64,000 bases of DNA, from NCBI GenBank assembly GCA_003640385.1, contig RCAB01000009.1:310001-374000 (forward strand), given 5' to 3'. The number at the start of each line of letters is the position of its first letter. Positions within the stretch are counted from its first letter, which is position 1. Under the pieces are notes generated by a model that did no database searches, was not told the origin of the DNA, and saw only the letters and a list, made by a program, of their open reading frames with translations. Both the position numbers and the translations under genes were made by a program. Positions 20,777-32,208 of this stretch are shown here, piece by piece. This DNA comes from Setaria digitata (Eukaryota; Nematoda; Chromadorea; Rhabditida; Setariidae).

Positions 20777-20890
20777 ATGTCATCAAGGAAATTTCGCGGT
20801 AATCGGAGAAATTCATGGAGAGCTTCGGTTACGGATCGTCTTCGAAATTTGTCATTACGTCAAAGTGTTGATTTTGGTCATACTGAAGTG
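20777..20890 (+). CDS. Possible alternative first coding exon of hexokinase
   Basis: ATG at 20777 opens 38 codons rich in Ser and Arg (MSSRKFRGNRRNSWRAS..., ending GHTEV) and stops exactly at a good donor, GTG then GTAAGT. The phase is 0. The next plus-strand coding exon in register is at 26440-26649, where the frame is open for 30 codons before the hexokinase Met at 26530. Splicing would give an N-terminally extended hexokinase of about 566 residues. This is inference from phase and splice signals; it could instead belong to an unrelated transcript. Confidence 0.45.
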
Positions 20891-20991
20891 GTAAGTATTA
20901 GCTGATTTTTTTATTTATTCCGATGTTTTCATAAAAATAAATTCAAAATTGAAAGAGAATGGAGTCTATGCATAAATAGTGTCATACTACT

Positions 20992-20999
20992 TGACGTCA
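20992..20999. promoter_or_regulatory. CRE-like palindrome TGACGTCA
   Basis: A perfect full-site cAMP-response/bZIP palindrome about 100 bases into the long region upstream of hexokinase. Motif match only; an 8-mer can occur by chance. Confidence 0.3.
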
Positions 21000-23979
21000 T
21001 AGCATCATATGAGATTACTTAGAGTCATTTAAAGATCTAGCTTAGCCTAGCCTAGCTTCTCGTTCGAAATATGATATATTTATATCCTGACAATAAAATT
21101 AATTGGATCGAAAAAGTGATATTTACTCCATAACAACCTTCATGCAGTGTTTTTTTCGCGGAACGCTCCCATGCATTAAAGTTCATGAAAAGTTAATAAT
21201 TAGTCTTCCATTATCTTTCTATTGCCATTCTCTCACATCAACGGATTACATTATATTATATGACATTTATTTGTTCTTATCACTCAAACGAATTTCATTT
21301 ACAATTTAGAAATCTTAAATAGTGTCATACCGGGAACTGTACTCTTTAATTATATCATCATTATATTTCCTGATCAGTATCATTATTAATATCATCACTG
21401 TTCATCGCTACCTTACAAATTTCTTTTTGAGATGATTTCTGTAGGAGAAAGTCAGAGTAGAAAGTAGTAGAAAGTCATTTCTGTAGTAGAAAGTTTGGTT
21501 CCGTAAGAACAGAATCCGTCCAAAAAAATTTTCGTGGTTGGAAGTCAGATGCTCTGAGTCCGTAGGAATAGAATCCGTGGGAAGGATTCGAGGATTTGGA
21601 TCACAGACATTGAAGGGTTAAAAGGAAATTCATTTTAGAATTCTTTTTGTGCATCACTGAGTGTTTTCAAGTAGAACTTACACTTTTAAATGCAAAGCAA
21701 CAGCCAACAGAGCCAAGACTCTTGAATGCAAAGCAAAGCCAACATGAGCCATGCACTTAGCCTTGGCTGTCGGTTTCTTTCTTCTCTCTCGCATTTTCTC
21801 CCTGCCACTATCGTCTCGCTTTCTTTCCTCTATTATTGGTAATGCATTCCCCGCCACTGCACCTTCCAGCCTGACCCCGTCAGTGTAGTAATTACTTTTG
21901 TTTACATTTTTCTTTACACATCCCTCAATTTGTTTATCTCTTATCCCTGCTGATATGATAAGATATGCAGTTACCTATCAGTGCACCATGTCCATCTAGA
22001 CTAGACTCTCGCAATTAGACTCTTGCGTTTACATCCGCGCGGCCACCCCCCGTCTTCTCTACAGACTGTGCTGCTGCCACTGCTGCTACTTCCATCGCAC
22101 TTTCACTGGCAGTGCGACTTTCTCATTTTCGCTTTTATCTCTAATCTCCCGCTTCTCATGCAAATGCACTGGAATAGTTGTGCCAAATAATCGATGCCGT
22201 AAAGTGTCTGAGTGCAAACTGCAGCTGCAAACTATTCGGCAATGGTGCAGTTTGCATGCTGAAGATTGGCCTTTCCTCAACAAATATTATTGAATGCCGC
22301 CACGCACCGTGGAAGCACACGCTCATCTGCAGCAGACTGTTCTCCTCAGTTAAGCTGTTCTTTCGCTTATCTCCCGCACCCGCCCTGAGATAGCTCTTCT
22401 AATTAGTCTAATTGCTAAGTAGTCTTCCTGTCTATTCCAGTTGATTATCAGTTACATTTCATATTATTGATATTGCAGTTAAATGAGTCATTCACTTGTT
22501 ATTTCTCGAAGGAAATTGCATGCATTCCATTCCACAGTGTTCGCAAGAATAGGTAACAAACTGCTACATGTGAATGATTGAAGAGTCCTGAGACAAGTAG
22601 CCTTGACTTTGACGGTATATGCCGCCAAAAGAAGAATTAGTAGAATGTATCAGTTGCATGATAGGAAGTGTATGTTTGGTGATGCAAATTTGAGAGATTA
22701 ATGAATAAATACCACACACTAGTTAACTTTTGCAGTGTCGAAACATGAGAGCTTTTGTGTTTGTAATTTTGTTATGAATGAATTTGCATTTGATTGTTGA
22801 TTGTTGACACTGCTGTGATGAGTTTAGAGGGAATGATTCTGGAATTTACCATTCAAATATCTCTTCACACTTGCTCTTTCTACATTCTTCCCCCTCTTTA
22901 GAATGTAAAGCAATTTTCGCCTTTTTCTCGACATTCAAACTTTGGCAGTTCTTGGAATGCTCAGCATTTCTTTGAAACATCATGCCTTTTGTTACTAGTA
23001 AAGCATGCTCATGTAACATCACATTCCCTTGCATTTCTCATTCACTTTAATAAGTGCGATTCTTTGCTCATACAATAGATACGGTAATCTTTATTTAAGG
23101 ATGGAATAATAATTTGGGAATTTATGATAACGTTAGGATTACAGTGAATATTATCAACCAATCATATGTGAACACATAAACAAGGTCAAATATCCTTTGT
23201 CATTATCATTGCTGTCTTAGTATGAGCTAGTATTGCGCAAGAATGCTCAAACGAGAGATGTACTGTATCTTTCACTCTTTTGTTTTCACTTTACTGACAC
23301 CATGCTACTCATCCATTTATTGATCAATTAAATTGAAAGAGATCACCAAGTAATTATCGTATTTTCCAGTTTTATTTTGAATTGCAAAATGAAGTATGAA
23401 ATGAGGACTCGTCAGTAGTGTTTCAATTAGAGTGAAGTGACTACTGTGGAAATTGGACGAGTTATTAGATAATAAACTGTTATCAGTCGAATTTATTGCC
23501 AGTGAGATAACGAGATGAAGCAAAGGGGAACGGAGACGAAGATATTGGATGATGGAAGTGATGAGCGTATTTGAAGCGAGAGATTTTTCAAATTTAAATT
23601 TGTTAATGGATTCTCTTTTAAGATTTCTGTTTGTATGGAAGAGGTCAAAGTGGAATGGTTTTTCTTTTTTCGACCTTAAAGCAAAGTGTTATTGTCTGCA
23701 AAAATGTTGTGCGATCGTTGTCATCACCTACGATTATCTTACATTAATTTTGAAAGAAAAAATTATAATGCGATGACGAATCGAAAGAGGGGAGACCATG
23801 ATAAATGATCAGTAGTTTGACGCAGTAGTTTGATGTTATTATTGATAACAGTTGAATCTTAGCAGCACAACAGTTCACACACACACACAATAGCTGACGT
23901 AAGTTTCTTGCTCAAAAGATGTTCAAAATAAAAGGAAAATTTGAACGAGCAGTGTTTTTTCAGACCACCTGATTCAAAT

Positions 23980-23987
23980 TGACGTCA
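23980..23987. promoter_or_regulatory. Second CRE-like palindrome TGACGTCA
   Basis: A second perfect copy of the same palindrome in the same 5.5-kb region. Motif match only. Confidence 0.3.
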
Positions 23988-26529
23988 TATTTCGTTTTGT
24001 TTTGTTTTTTTTTTTTTAAATTTCGTTTTTATTTGAATTGAAACAGTTTTCAGCTCTTTTTTCGTTCCCAATTTGACCGATATATATTTCATAACTTCTT
24101 GTTTTGTCAGACTTTTGTAAGAAATCTTTTCCTTTTTTTTCATTCCATTTCTTGCTTTTTTCATTTTCATGATAAAAAAGAAAAATTTATTTGTTACCAC
24201 TTTTTCCTGTGCCCTTCTGTCCTGCCCGATATATAGTTATTAAAAAAAAAAAAAGTAATTAAAAATATCACTTTATTTTTTTAGTGATAGAATGAGATGT
24301 TGTGATTACACGTTACTGTAGGTCTCCTCTCTTATCATAAATTTCAAATTTTTTCATTCAAAATGAATTTTCATTCGCATTCAAATTTATACAATCACTG
24401 AAAAGACAAGGACATCACCGTCGTTTCCTTTTCGTCTCTATGTGGAGATTTTCTTAATTCACATTTTTTAATATTACCACGTCAGACATTCGCGACTTCC
24501 TTAAGTAAGCAGTTCAAGTCATATTTATTCTTACATCACTTTCCAAACTATTTTTCAGTGTTAGCATCAATGTTAGGTTTCAGTAGATTTTAGTTAAAAA
24601 CTGCCCCGTTTTAACTAGGATTATTACTAAATGCCTTCTACTTTCTAGGCCTCTTTAGAAGTTTGCCTGGAGCTCAACTAGCTACTCTAACCACTTTGAC
24701 TGATTCAAAAATAATTGCCTATTAACCGTCCGAGAATGAAGAGTAAAAGTTATCATCACTTCGTACTACTCTCACCCACCTTGTCATTCACATTACTGAA
24801 TGAAACTATTATACATTATTTATTTTTGCAGATATGCTTGAGCGCATTTTTATTCATTATATGTAAAGAAATCCAATCGTTCACTTTCGAAACGAAATGA
24901 AAATTTGCATAATCAGTAAAGTATTCTGTAAAATATTATAAAGCAAACATATCAAATTTAAAAAAGAATTTTTTTTTTTGTTACGCTCTTCTATAATTTG
25001 AAGAAAGAATGTAACAGTTTAGTTATGCTGCAAAAATTTACTTACATGATTCAACGAATTTGAAAGTATTTTTTTTCGAAATAAAATGCCTGTTAAACCT
25101 GTTAGTAACCAGTGTTTGTTAGTAATGAAATATACTGCACTAATCGGAAGATTTTGCGCTGTCCGATTGTGAAATTTTTCCAATTTAAGGTTAACATTTT
25201 TTTCGTTCCCAGCATATTTGAGAACAGTTAAATAATTATTGATTATTATGGATATTTTATTTGAAGTAAGTTTAAAGAAGAAAAGATTTTTCTTTAAAAT
25301 TAAAGTCAGCAGTTCCATTTATTAGGTTAAGTGCGATTCAAATGTGAGCATTAAAGATAACGTCATTCGGCACATCGTAAGTTCCTATTCTAATCGGTTC
25401 TTGCATGTTACCCAAGAAGGAATAGAATAGGCAACTGATATCCTGCCTTTAATGATTATTGCGACGGGAAGTATTGTTCATTTCGTCCGTCGAAATTAAT
25501 TTCTGTCAGTTTCCCTTCCCAAGCGTAGAATGATGCATTGGTCGCTAGTTATAACTAGTTATAACTAGAAGGTTCAGAGTTTTCTCATTCATCTTTTATG
25601 TTTCTTTTTGATTCGAGGAAATATTAGATAGTTTTATAGAAATAATGCGGCTCACAATAATATATATAAAATTATTTACATTTTCTTTCAGCGCCGAAAA
25701 GTTTTTAAGTGTTTACTAACACTTAAAATGATTGGCGGTAATATGTATCATTCGCTTTTATTTATTGTTTGATTTCATCTAAAATGTAAGAAAAGTGAAA
25801 TGCCAAAGGGAAATGATAAAATTTTTACTATATATTAGGTGGAAATTGCGGCGACAAAAAGTGACACTCTTTGACTATAGTGTGACTTACAGATTTCAGA
25901 CTTTTCTACACATAACCATGATATTTATTGACTTCCAGTCTTACCTGCATATGTGGCATCATATTTCTGCATCATCATCCTTCTTTTTGTTTTCTCACTT
26001 ATTTCACCTGTTAAGCACAATTATTAATACGGCTTCAGGAATCCACACGTCATTTAGATTAAATTTTATTGTGCTTCACTTTTCTTTTTAAATTTATCGT
26101 ATATAAGTATCTTTCAAATGTATCTTGTCGTAATTGATTTATTTTCACAAAATAAATAAATCCTCCTTATTTTGTCCCAATGGTGCATAGAAATTTTATG
26201 ATATTAATTTTTTTTTTTTAGTAACTCTGTTGATTAGGTCATTGTTTTAATCCTACAAGTTCAATTTTTGTCATTTGCTTTATAATCTCGGATTCCTTGA
26301 ATTTCTTGGTCGGATTTTCTAATGTATTTTTGTAAATTAGATTTAATATCCAATGCACGGGAGTTGTTCCAGTGAGTATGCTGCAACCACCGATACAGTT
26401 TACTGTTTCCTCACATTAGTTTTTGCGTTTTCTTTTCAGAATCTATCTCGTAGTATTTACACTTTCGCGAAAATTATAATTAACTGCTGCTCTTTTTGTT
26501 ACACCAAATTCATAAAACCCATCCAAAAA

Positions 26530-27079
26530 ATGCTTCTGGAGTTAGCTAGTTCATTTGCCAATCGACTTGCATCCAAAGGATTTGGAATTTTTGAAAATGG
26601 TCATGAAAGGCTCCCTATAAACGATCATGATGTGCGAAATCGACGTCAAGTACGTTTTCAGCTCAGCTTCATCAGTCCAATTTTTATTGGAAAAAATGAT
26701 TTTTTTTTTGCGATTAAATATTCTCACAGATATTGTTTTTATAAAGGATGCTTTTAGATCGATGAAATCTGTCGTCCTTTGATGCTCAGTGATGCTGAGT
26801 TGAAAAGAGTGATGAATGAATTGATTAAGGCAATGGAAAAAGGCTTGGACAGCAAAACCGGTCCACACTTTCTTTAATTTTATAATTAGAATTTAGCAAA
26901 AATAAAGAAGAAATGCCTAAAATACTTGAAATCGTATTTATGCTCAATAAGGCATAGTTCTTGCTTTGTTATAACTTCTTTAACTCGTTATAAACTTTTA
27001 TGCAGTCAATTCTTATTTGGCAAATCAGATATTCTGTGGCCTTACACTTTTACTATATATATATATATATAACACCAAT

Positions 27080-27121
<42 letters not shown>

Positions 27122-30100
27122 TGGTGTTATACGTCAGCAGCTTAAAATATATCCTGAATTTGAGTTTTAAATTTGCTATTCTTTTATTAATTCTGAGCAT
27201 AACTTTTAGCTCCATTAGCGGCAGTGAAGATGTTACCTTCTTTCGTTCGCGCAGTACCAAATGGTACTGAAATTGGCAATTTCCTCGCACTTGATCTCGG
27301 TGGAACTAATTTCCGTGTCCTGCTAATTAAATTGAATGGACGAGATGCAGAAATGACTGGAACAATCTTCCGTGTTCCGGAAAATATTATGCGCGGAACT
27401 GGAGAAGGGGTATATGAATATCAAAGTTTGATTGAAAGGCCAAAATGGATTTTTTAATTTTTTGGTCATTTCTGGGAATATTAAATACATCTTTTGTTTT
27501 GTTTAGCTGATCCTACGCTTTTACAGTTGTTCGATCATATCGCAGAGTGCATGGCTCGTTTTATGGAGGAAAAAGATATCAAAAATGCTGGAAAGCTTCC
27601 CCTTGGTTTCACATTTTCATTCCCATGTCGACAGGAAGGTCTAACATGTGCGAAACTTATCAATTGGACTAAAGGTTTCAGTGCAAGTGACGTTGAAAAT
27701 AAGGATGTCGTCACGCTTTTACGTGAAGCCTGCCAGCGCCGCAAGGTTCGTTTTCTTTTTTTATGCCATAAAAAACTTTCCCATTTATACGTATATGAAA
27801 TTTTCAGCACACTCATTCCTCGCTCTCTTCTTATTCTTTTCGTATTTAGCCCAGATATTTCAGGATATTGACATTGATGTAGTAGCAGTTCTAAATGATA
27901 CGGTTGGTACGTTGATGGCGTGCGCATTCAAGGCGAATACTTGCCAGATTGGTGTTATCGTTGGTACAGGCAGCAATGCGTGCTACATGGAAAAAATTGC
28001 AAACTGCGATAAATTGAAGCACTTGCATCTGGAAGAAGATGGAATGCCAAATGAGGTATTTTACTCATGTAGACACCTTTTAATAAAAGGTGAAATATTA
28101 TAGGTCACTTTTAAAAGGTGAAATATGAAGAAGGTATTTCAAAACATGAAGAAATGGAAGAGGGAATTTGTTATGGCTGCTTACTTTTAGATGATCATCA
28201 ACACTGAATGGGGCGCATTTGGAGATGATGGAACCCTCGAATTCGTACGCACTCGTTTCGACCGAGAAGTAGACGAGAATACGATCAATCCTGGAAAACA
28301 ATTGTAAGATTTACATACTTTTCCTGTCTTCATTCAGAAGGATAGAACAACCACATGCATATAAATGTTCAAAAATTAATCTTTATCATTGCGTTTGGTT
28401 CCATCTGCAGTGGGTCTTTGCGTGCCGTCTGGCGTTACGGTTGTGGATTTTTCTATAACCACACAGTCACTTTTGCTAGAGGTGGTAATACGTCGCAATA
28501 TCAACAGGTCGTTGAAGCAGCGTTCCTAACTCCACAATACGTTTGCAAAAAATTACGATGGATTTGGTTAGACTTACCGTGCGCTATGCATTCTTGACAG
28601 CTTACTGAACCAGTACCTTATGTTATTTGTGGACATTCTTCCAGACAAGAAGTGTTGCTTTCTGTTGGTCCTGTCGAGTAATGCATAGCAAAAGCTGTCT
28701 TTTTCAGATAGGGTTTTCAATTCCAAAATGTTTTTCGGCATGCATTACAGGAGCTTGTGCTTAGTGGACTCGCAGTTAGGCAGGCTCACTGCAGCGGCGG
28801 TGTTTTGGAAGCCTGTATTTGTGTGATTCTACGGGCAAAAGCACTACTATCAGTTGACGCCGCTGCAAGATTTTTCTGGCTGCGAGTTGCTTTAAACGCA
28901 CACAAACACACACACACTGCTTGATTACTTCTTCTTTTCGGTAATCTGTGAGTTGCCCAAAAAGCAGTGAATGATAAAGGCCGGTAAGGAACTGCAGAAT
29001 CTTGGTCACAGCACTAATAAATTTTCAAGTAATTCAAATTCAAAAAAAAAAAAAAAGAAAATGAAAAAAAAAAAACGAAAAAGCTCGCTGAAAGCACTAA
29101 TTTTATACCTTTTAAAAGACGTTTTTCTTTTGGATTGAAATCATGCTCAGAAAATATTTTCGATATTTTCAGCGTATTTTATACAAAAAGCAGGCAGGCC
29201 TTGAAACGTTGTGACCTGTTCTGCAAGTAACGGTTAGGTTAATGGTTTAAAATGAAAAAGTTTCATCGTCTAATTATTGAGATTTACAGATTCGAAAAAA
29301 TGATCTCGGGTATGTATATGGGCGAAATTGTTCGTGTCATTCTAGCTCACCTGGCACGCGAGAATTTACTTTTCAATGGCGACTACGAAGCAATCTCAAA
29401 ACCGCATTCATTCCCCACTAAATATGTCTCTGAAGTTGAAAGGTGTGTATTCAAGACATTAATCGACAAAAATTTGAAATCAAAGTTGAAATTTTGATTC
29501 TCTTTAAGCATTCGGAAGCAGATTTGATTTTAACACTTTCATTTTTATTTTTTCAATGAATCATATGTAAATCATATTACATGGAAATTTTTTTCTGATA
29601 CATACTTCAATGCTTTCATTTATGCAGATTTTTTTAGAGAAATTTTGGAAGACGTGGATGGAAATTTTACAAAAACAATGCAAATTTTGGAGGAAATTGG
29701 ACCTCAAGAAGTTTCTATTGCAGACTGCATCAATGTCGCATACGTTTGCTCTCTTGTTAGTACACGGTAAATTGTTTTTATCATTGTTCTGTTACATTTA
29801 ATTTCTACTTAAATAATATGTAAATTAGTCATCGATTTTTGAGCCTACGAAGAATTATTTTTAGAATTATCACATTTTAATTTTTTTTTTTTGGATTCAC
29901 TTCTAAAAATTTAAGAGCTGCTTACCTGTGTGCTGCTGGCATAGCGACATTGTTGAACCGAATGCAAAAACCATATGTCACTGTTGGCGTTGATGGTTCC
30001 GTTTATCGATTTCATCCTACTTTCCCTCGATTGCTTGATGAGAAAATAGAACAGCTGATCGATAGAAACTTAAAAGTAATCATTTTTTTTTTTTTTCAAA

Positions 30101-30484
30101 ATGGCAAAATGAATACGATTAGGATAAAAACTGGTTATGGAGTGATAAAGCACTTTTCAACATTGATTTCGTAATTCCATTCCTACTGCCTTTTGGGACA
30201 TATACGGACTATGAGAAAAAGATAGGGAACAAAAGGAAAAATTGAGGGTGTGAAATTTCACACTGTCAATTTTCACCATTTTTTTGTTCGAAAGCTGCAG
30301 AAATTTGAGTGATCATCTCTTCCGAATTTTACAATATACTGCACTGTAGTTTGTTACATTTGAATTCCTTTTTCAGTACCAGTTGATGCTCTCAGAAGAT
30401 GGAAGCGGTCGTGGAGCAGCGCTAGTAGCAGCAGTTGCATCACGAATCAGAAACGAAAGTTGTTTTGAGACCACTGAAGATTGA
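26530..30484 (+). CDS. hxk: Hexokinase
   Basis: Phosphorylates glucose with ATP at the entry to glycolysis, in the cytosol. Exons: 26530-26649 (open and spliceable back to 26440), 26758-26860, 27210-27409, 27527-27745, 27864-28055, 28191-28303, 29290-29442, 29638-29766, 29916-30075, 30377-30484. They join to 498 codons plus stop, the usual length of a single-unit invertebrate hexokinase. Motifs: phosphate-1 loop [10 protein letters not shown] at 102-111; [10 protein letters not shown] before the sugar site; INWTKGF; catalytic Asp226 in [34 protein letters not shown]; and [10 protein letters not shown] near the end. An acceptor TTTTCAG at 26439 precedes the first exon; it may join the exon at 20777 or receive a spliced leader. 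The intron at 28304-29289 contains inverted repeats. Confidence 0.95.
27053..27131. repeat. (TA)n tract inside a 15-bp inverted repeat
   Basis: Arms TATAACACCAATCTT (27068-27082) and AAGATTGGTGTTATA (27117-27131) are perfect reverse complements and enclose a pure TA run; another TA run (27053-27070) lies just outside the left arm. It sits in a hexokinase intron, about 80 bases before the next exon. Likely a cruciform-prone microsatellite or foldback remnant. Confidence 0.9.
28769..28886. repeat. Nested inverted repeats in a hexokinase intron
   Basis: CTCGCAG (28769-28775) pairs with CTGCGAG (28880-28886), and inside it TGCAGCGGCG (from 28790) pairs with CGCCGCTGCA (28858-28867). The pairing is G+C-rich in an A+T-rich intron. 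It could be a foldback element or a structured RNA; no family recognised. Confidence 0.6.
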
Positions 30485-32208
30485 ATTTGTTCCGCATATT
30501 TTGCTCCGATTTTTGCAAATTATGGGTGCTGACGCAAAATTTGTTTCCTTTTTTCCTCAAATATTTGTTAAATTGATTGATTAACTTATTTTATCATTCA
30601 TCCATCTCTTTTTTTCGCCCGTATTTGCGATAACGGCAGCAACACTGGTAACGGCATCGACAGTTCCGTAAATTAGTTGTACCTAATAACATCGGACTGC
30701 ATTTTTTTTTAATCTCCCATTCCTCCTATCCTTATTATGTAATAGTTTCAATTGTAAAAAAAAAGCCGATCCATTCATCAAGCTCCATTTCAAATATTAA
30801 TTACACTATTGTTATGTCGCATATTATAAGTATAGGATTCATAGTTTGTGGATGTTTTGGAAGACTTTTTGATGACTTATCATGGCACATTGTAAGTATA
30901 GGGTTCAGTTTACGGCTATTCGGAAGATTTTTGATGACCTTTCGCTTGCAAAAATTTTCGAGCTTCAAAAAAATTTCAGTAAGTAAAATAAATAAATTCC
31001 CATCAATTTGCTCGGTTTCCTTTCCTTACACAGTTTACATGCTCTTCCAAAATTCCGAAACTGTACCAAATCAATCAACCAAAAAGAGTCAGTGGGGTGT
31101 GCTTTTTACACATCATTCAAGTTTGTCATTTCATATTTTCAGTTCAATAATGTATAATGACATATATCCTTTCTTCTATAAGATTTAAAAGCTAGTTTAA
31201 CTAACCTTTCATCTCTTTTTATTAGTCGTTCAATCTTAATACACTGAGTTTTAAATTTTTATTGCTATGTTGCTGTATTTATATTATTCTCCTTATATCA
31301 ACATTTCGTCATTACTTCTCTCTATGCTGTAACAGCCCTCAGTTCCAAGCATATGTAACAAAAACACTCATCAGAAATAATTTCTGCTATTCAAAATGAC
31401 CCTCTTCTGTAGTTTCTACATTTTCTTAATCGTTAGTATGTTGCTTTCCTTGTTTCTTCAAAAGTTAGGGCGATTAGTTTTTCTGTAAAGTTTCCAATAG
31501 GTTTTATGTTACTGTAAATGAAATAAAAAATTATCCAGTACTTCTCTTTTTTTAAGCGGATATGAATTGTCGTAAAAGTTTGAAATGCTGACAAATAGCT
31601 TAAATAATGTATAAGTCCTCTTCTGCGAAAAATTCGTTGGTGCTGAAGTTACACTAAGACCAGATACTGTAAACAGTGCAGGTATCACGTTGTTCAACGA
31701 TGCTACTGCAGCATAGTTAGATTCGTTTTTTTTTTGGAGGTTAGCAACTGTACGGTATCAGTCGTGTATTACTAAATATTTACTCACACTTTACGTCAGC
31801 ATCGATTAGAATTGTTTTATTGTCTCATCGTGATGTTAAGGACACAGCGAATCGAGAGTGTTTCTATAAGACCATGGTATAGTCCAAGAATTTCAAAGGA
31901 ATTAAACTGGACCACAAGAAACATCACCGGTACATTGAATGAAGTAACACTTCCACTACCTAGATATGAAGTTTCCACCTGTTTAATTAATTAGTAAGTA
32001 AATGTTCCACCGTTCCGGTATAAAACGGACGGACAACAGAATCGTTCAACCCATCTCGGCAGTTGTGAACAGTGGACTTTGGACCTTGCTACATTTTACC
32101 TTTAGGCAGAACGTCATGGGCTTAAATGATTCATCGTTGGTTGTTATCATTCGTTCCTGATTTTTAAGGAACTGCATTCCTTCTTTGAATTACGAATTGG
32201 TAGAGGTG
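30485..32208. other. Spacer between hexokinase and ETF-alpha
   Basis: No recognisable gene. A 124-codon open frame at 30814-31188 owes part of its length to an imperfect duplication (about 30815-30876 and 30883-30939, sharing TAAGTATAGG-TTCA and GGAAGA-TTTTTGATGAC). I regard it as non-coding. Confidence 0.5.
30815..30939. repeat. Imperfect tandem duplication
   Basis: Two copies of roughly 60 bases, each containing ATTATAAGTATAGG or ATTGTAAGTATAGG and ending TTTTTGATGAC, lie side by side downstream of hexokinase. Diverged; no coding role apparent. Confidence 0.6.

Larger units (their letters stand above)
20891..26439. other. Long intron or promoter region upstream of hexokinase
   Basis: About 5.5 kb without a recognisable coding exon. 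The part at roughly 21650-22400 is richer in G+C than its surroundings, with a two-copy imperfect duplication around GAATGCAAAGCAAAGCCAAC (about 21690-21760), a pyrimidine-rich tract (21776-21835) and CpG-containing stretches near 22035. Two perfect TGACGTCA palindromes occur at 20992-20999 and 23980-23987, and a short CA run near 23877. It may hold a second promoter; nothing proves it. Confidence 0.4.

Noticed and set aside
23985..24200. Lys-rich minus-strand frame
   Set aside because: Low-complexity T-rich DNA read on the opposite strand.
27535..27927. 130-codon minus-strand frame
   Set aside because: It is antisense to well-supported hexokinase exons with catalytic motifs.
28355..28597. 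80-codon frame inside a hexokinase intron
   Set aside because: Hexokinase joins 28303 to 29290 in frame with family sequence on both sides; the frame has no recognisable domain.
30814..31188. 124-codon frame downstream of hexokinase
   Set aside because: It contains an imperfect tandem duplication, has no motif and lies where the 3' UTR is expected.
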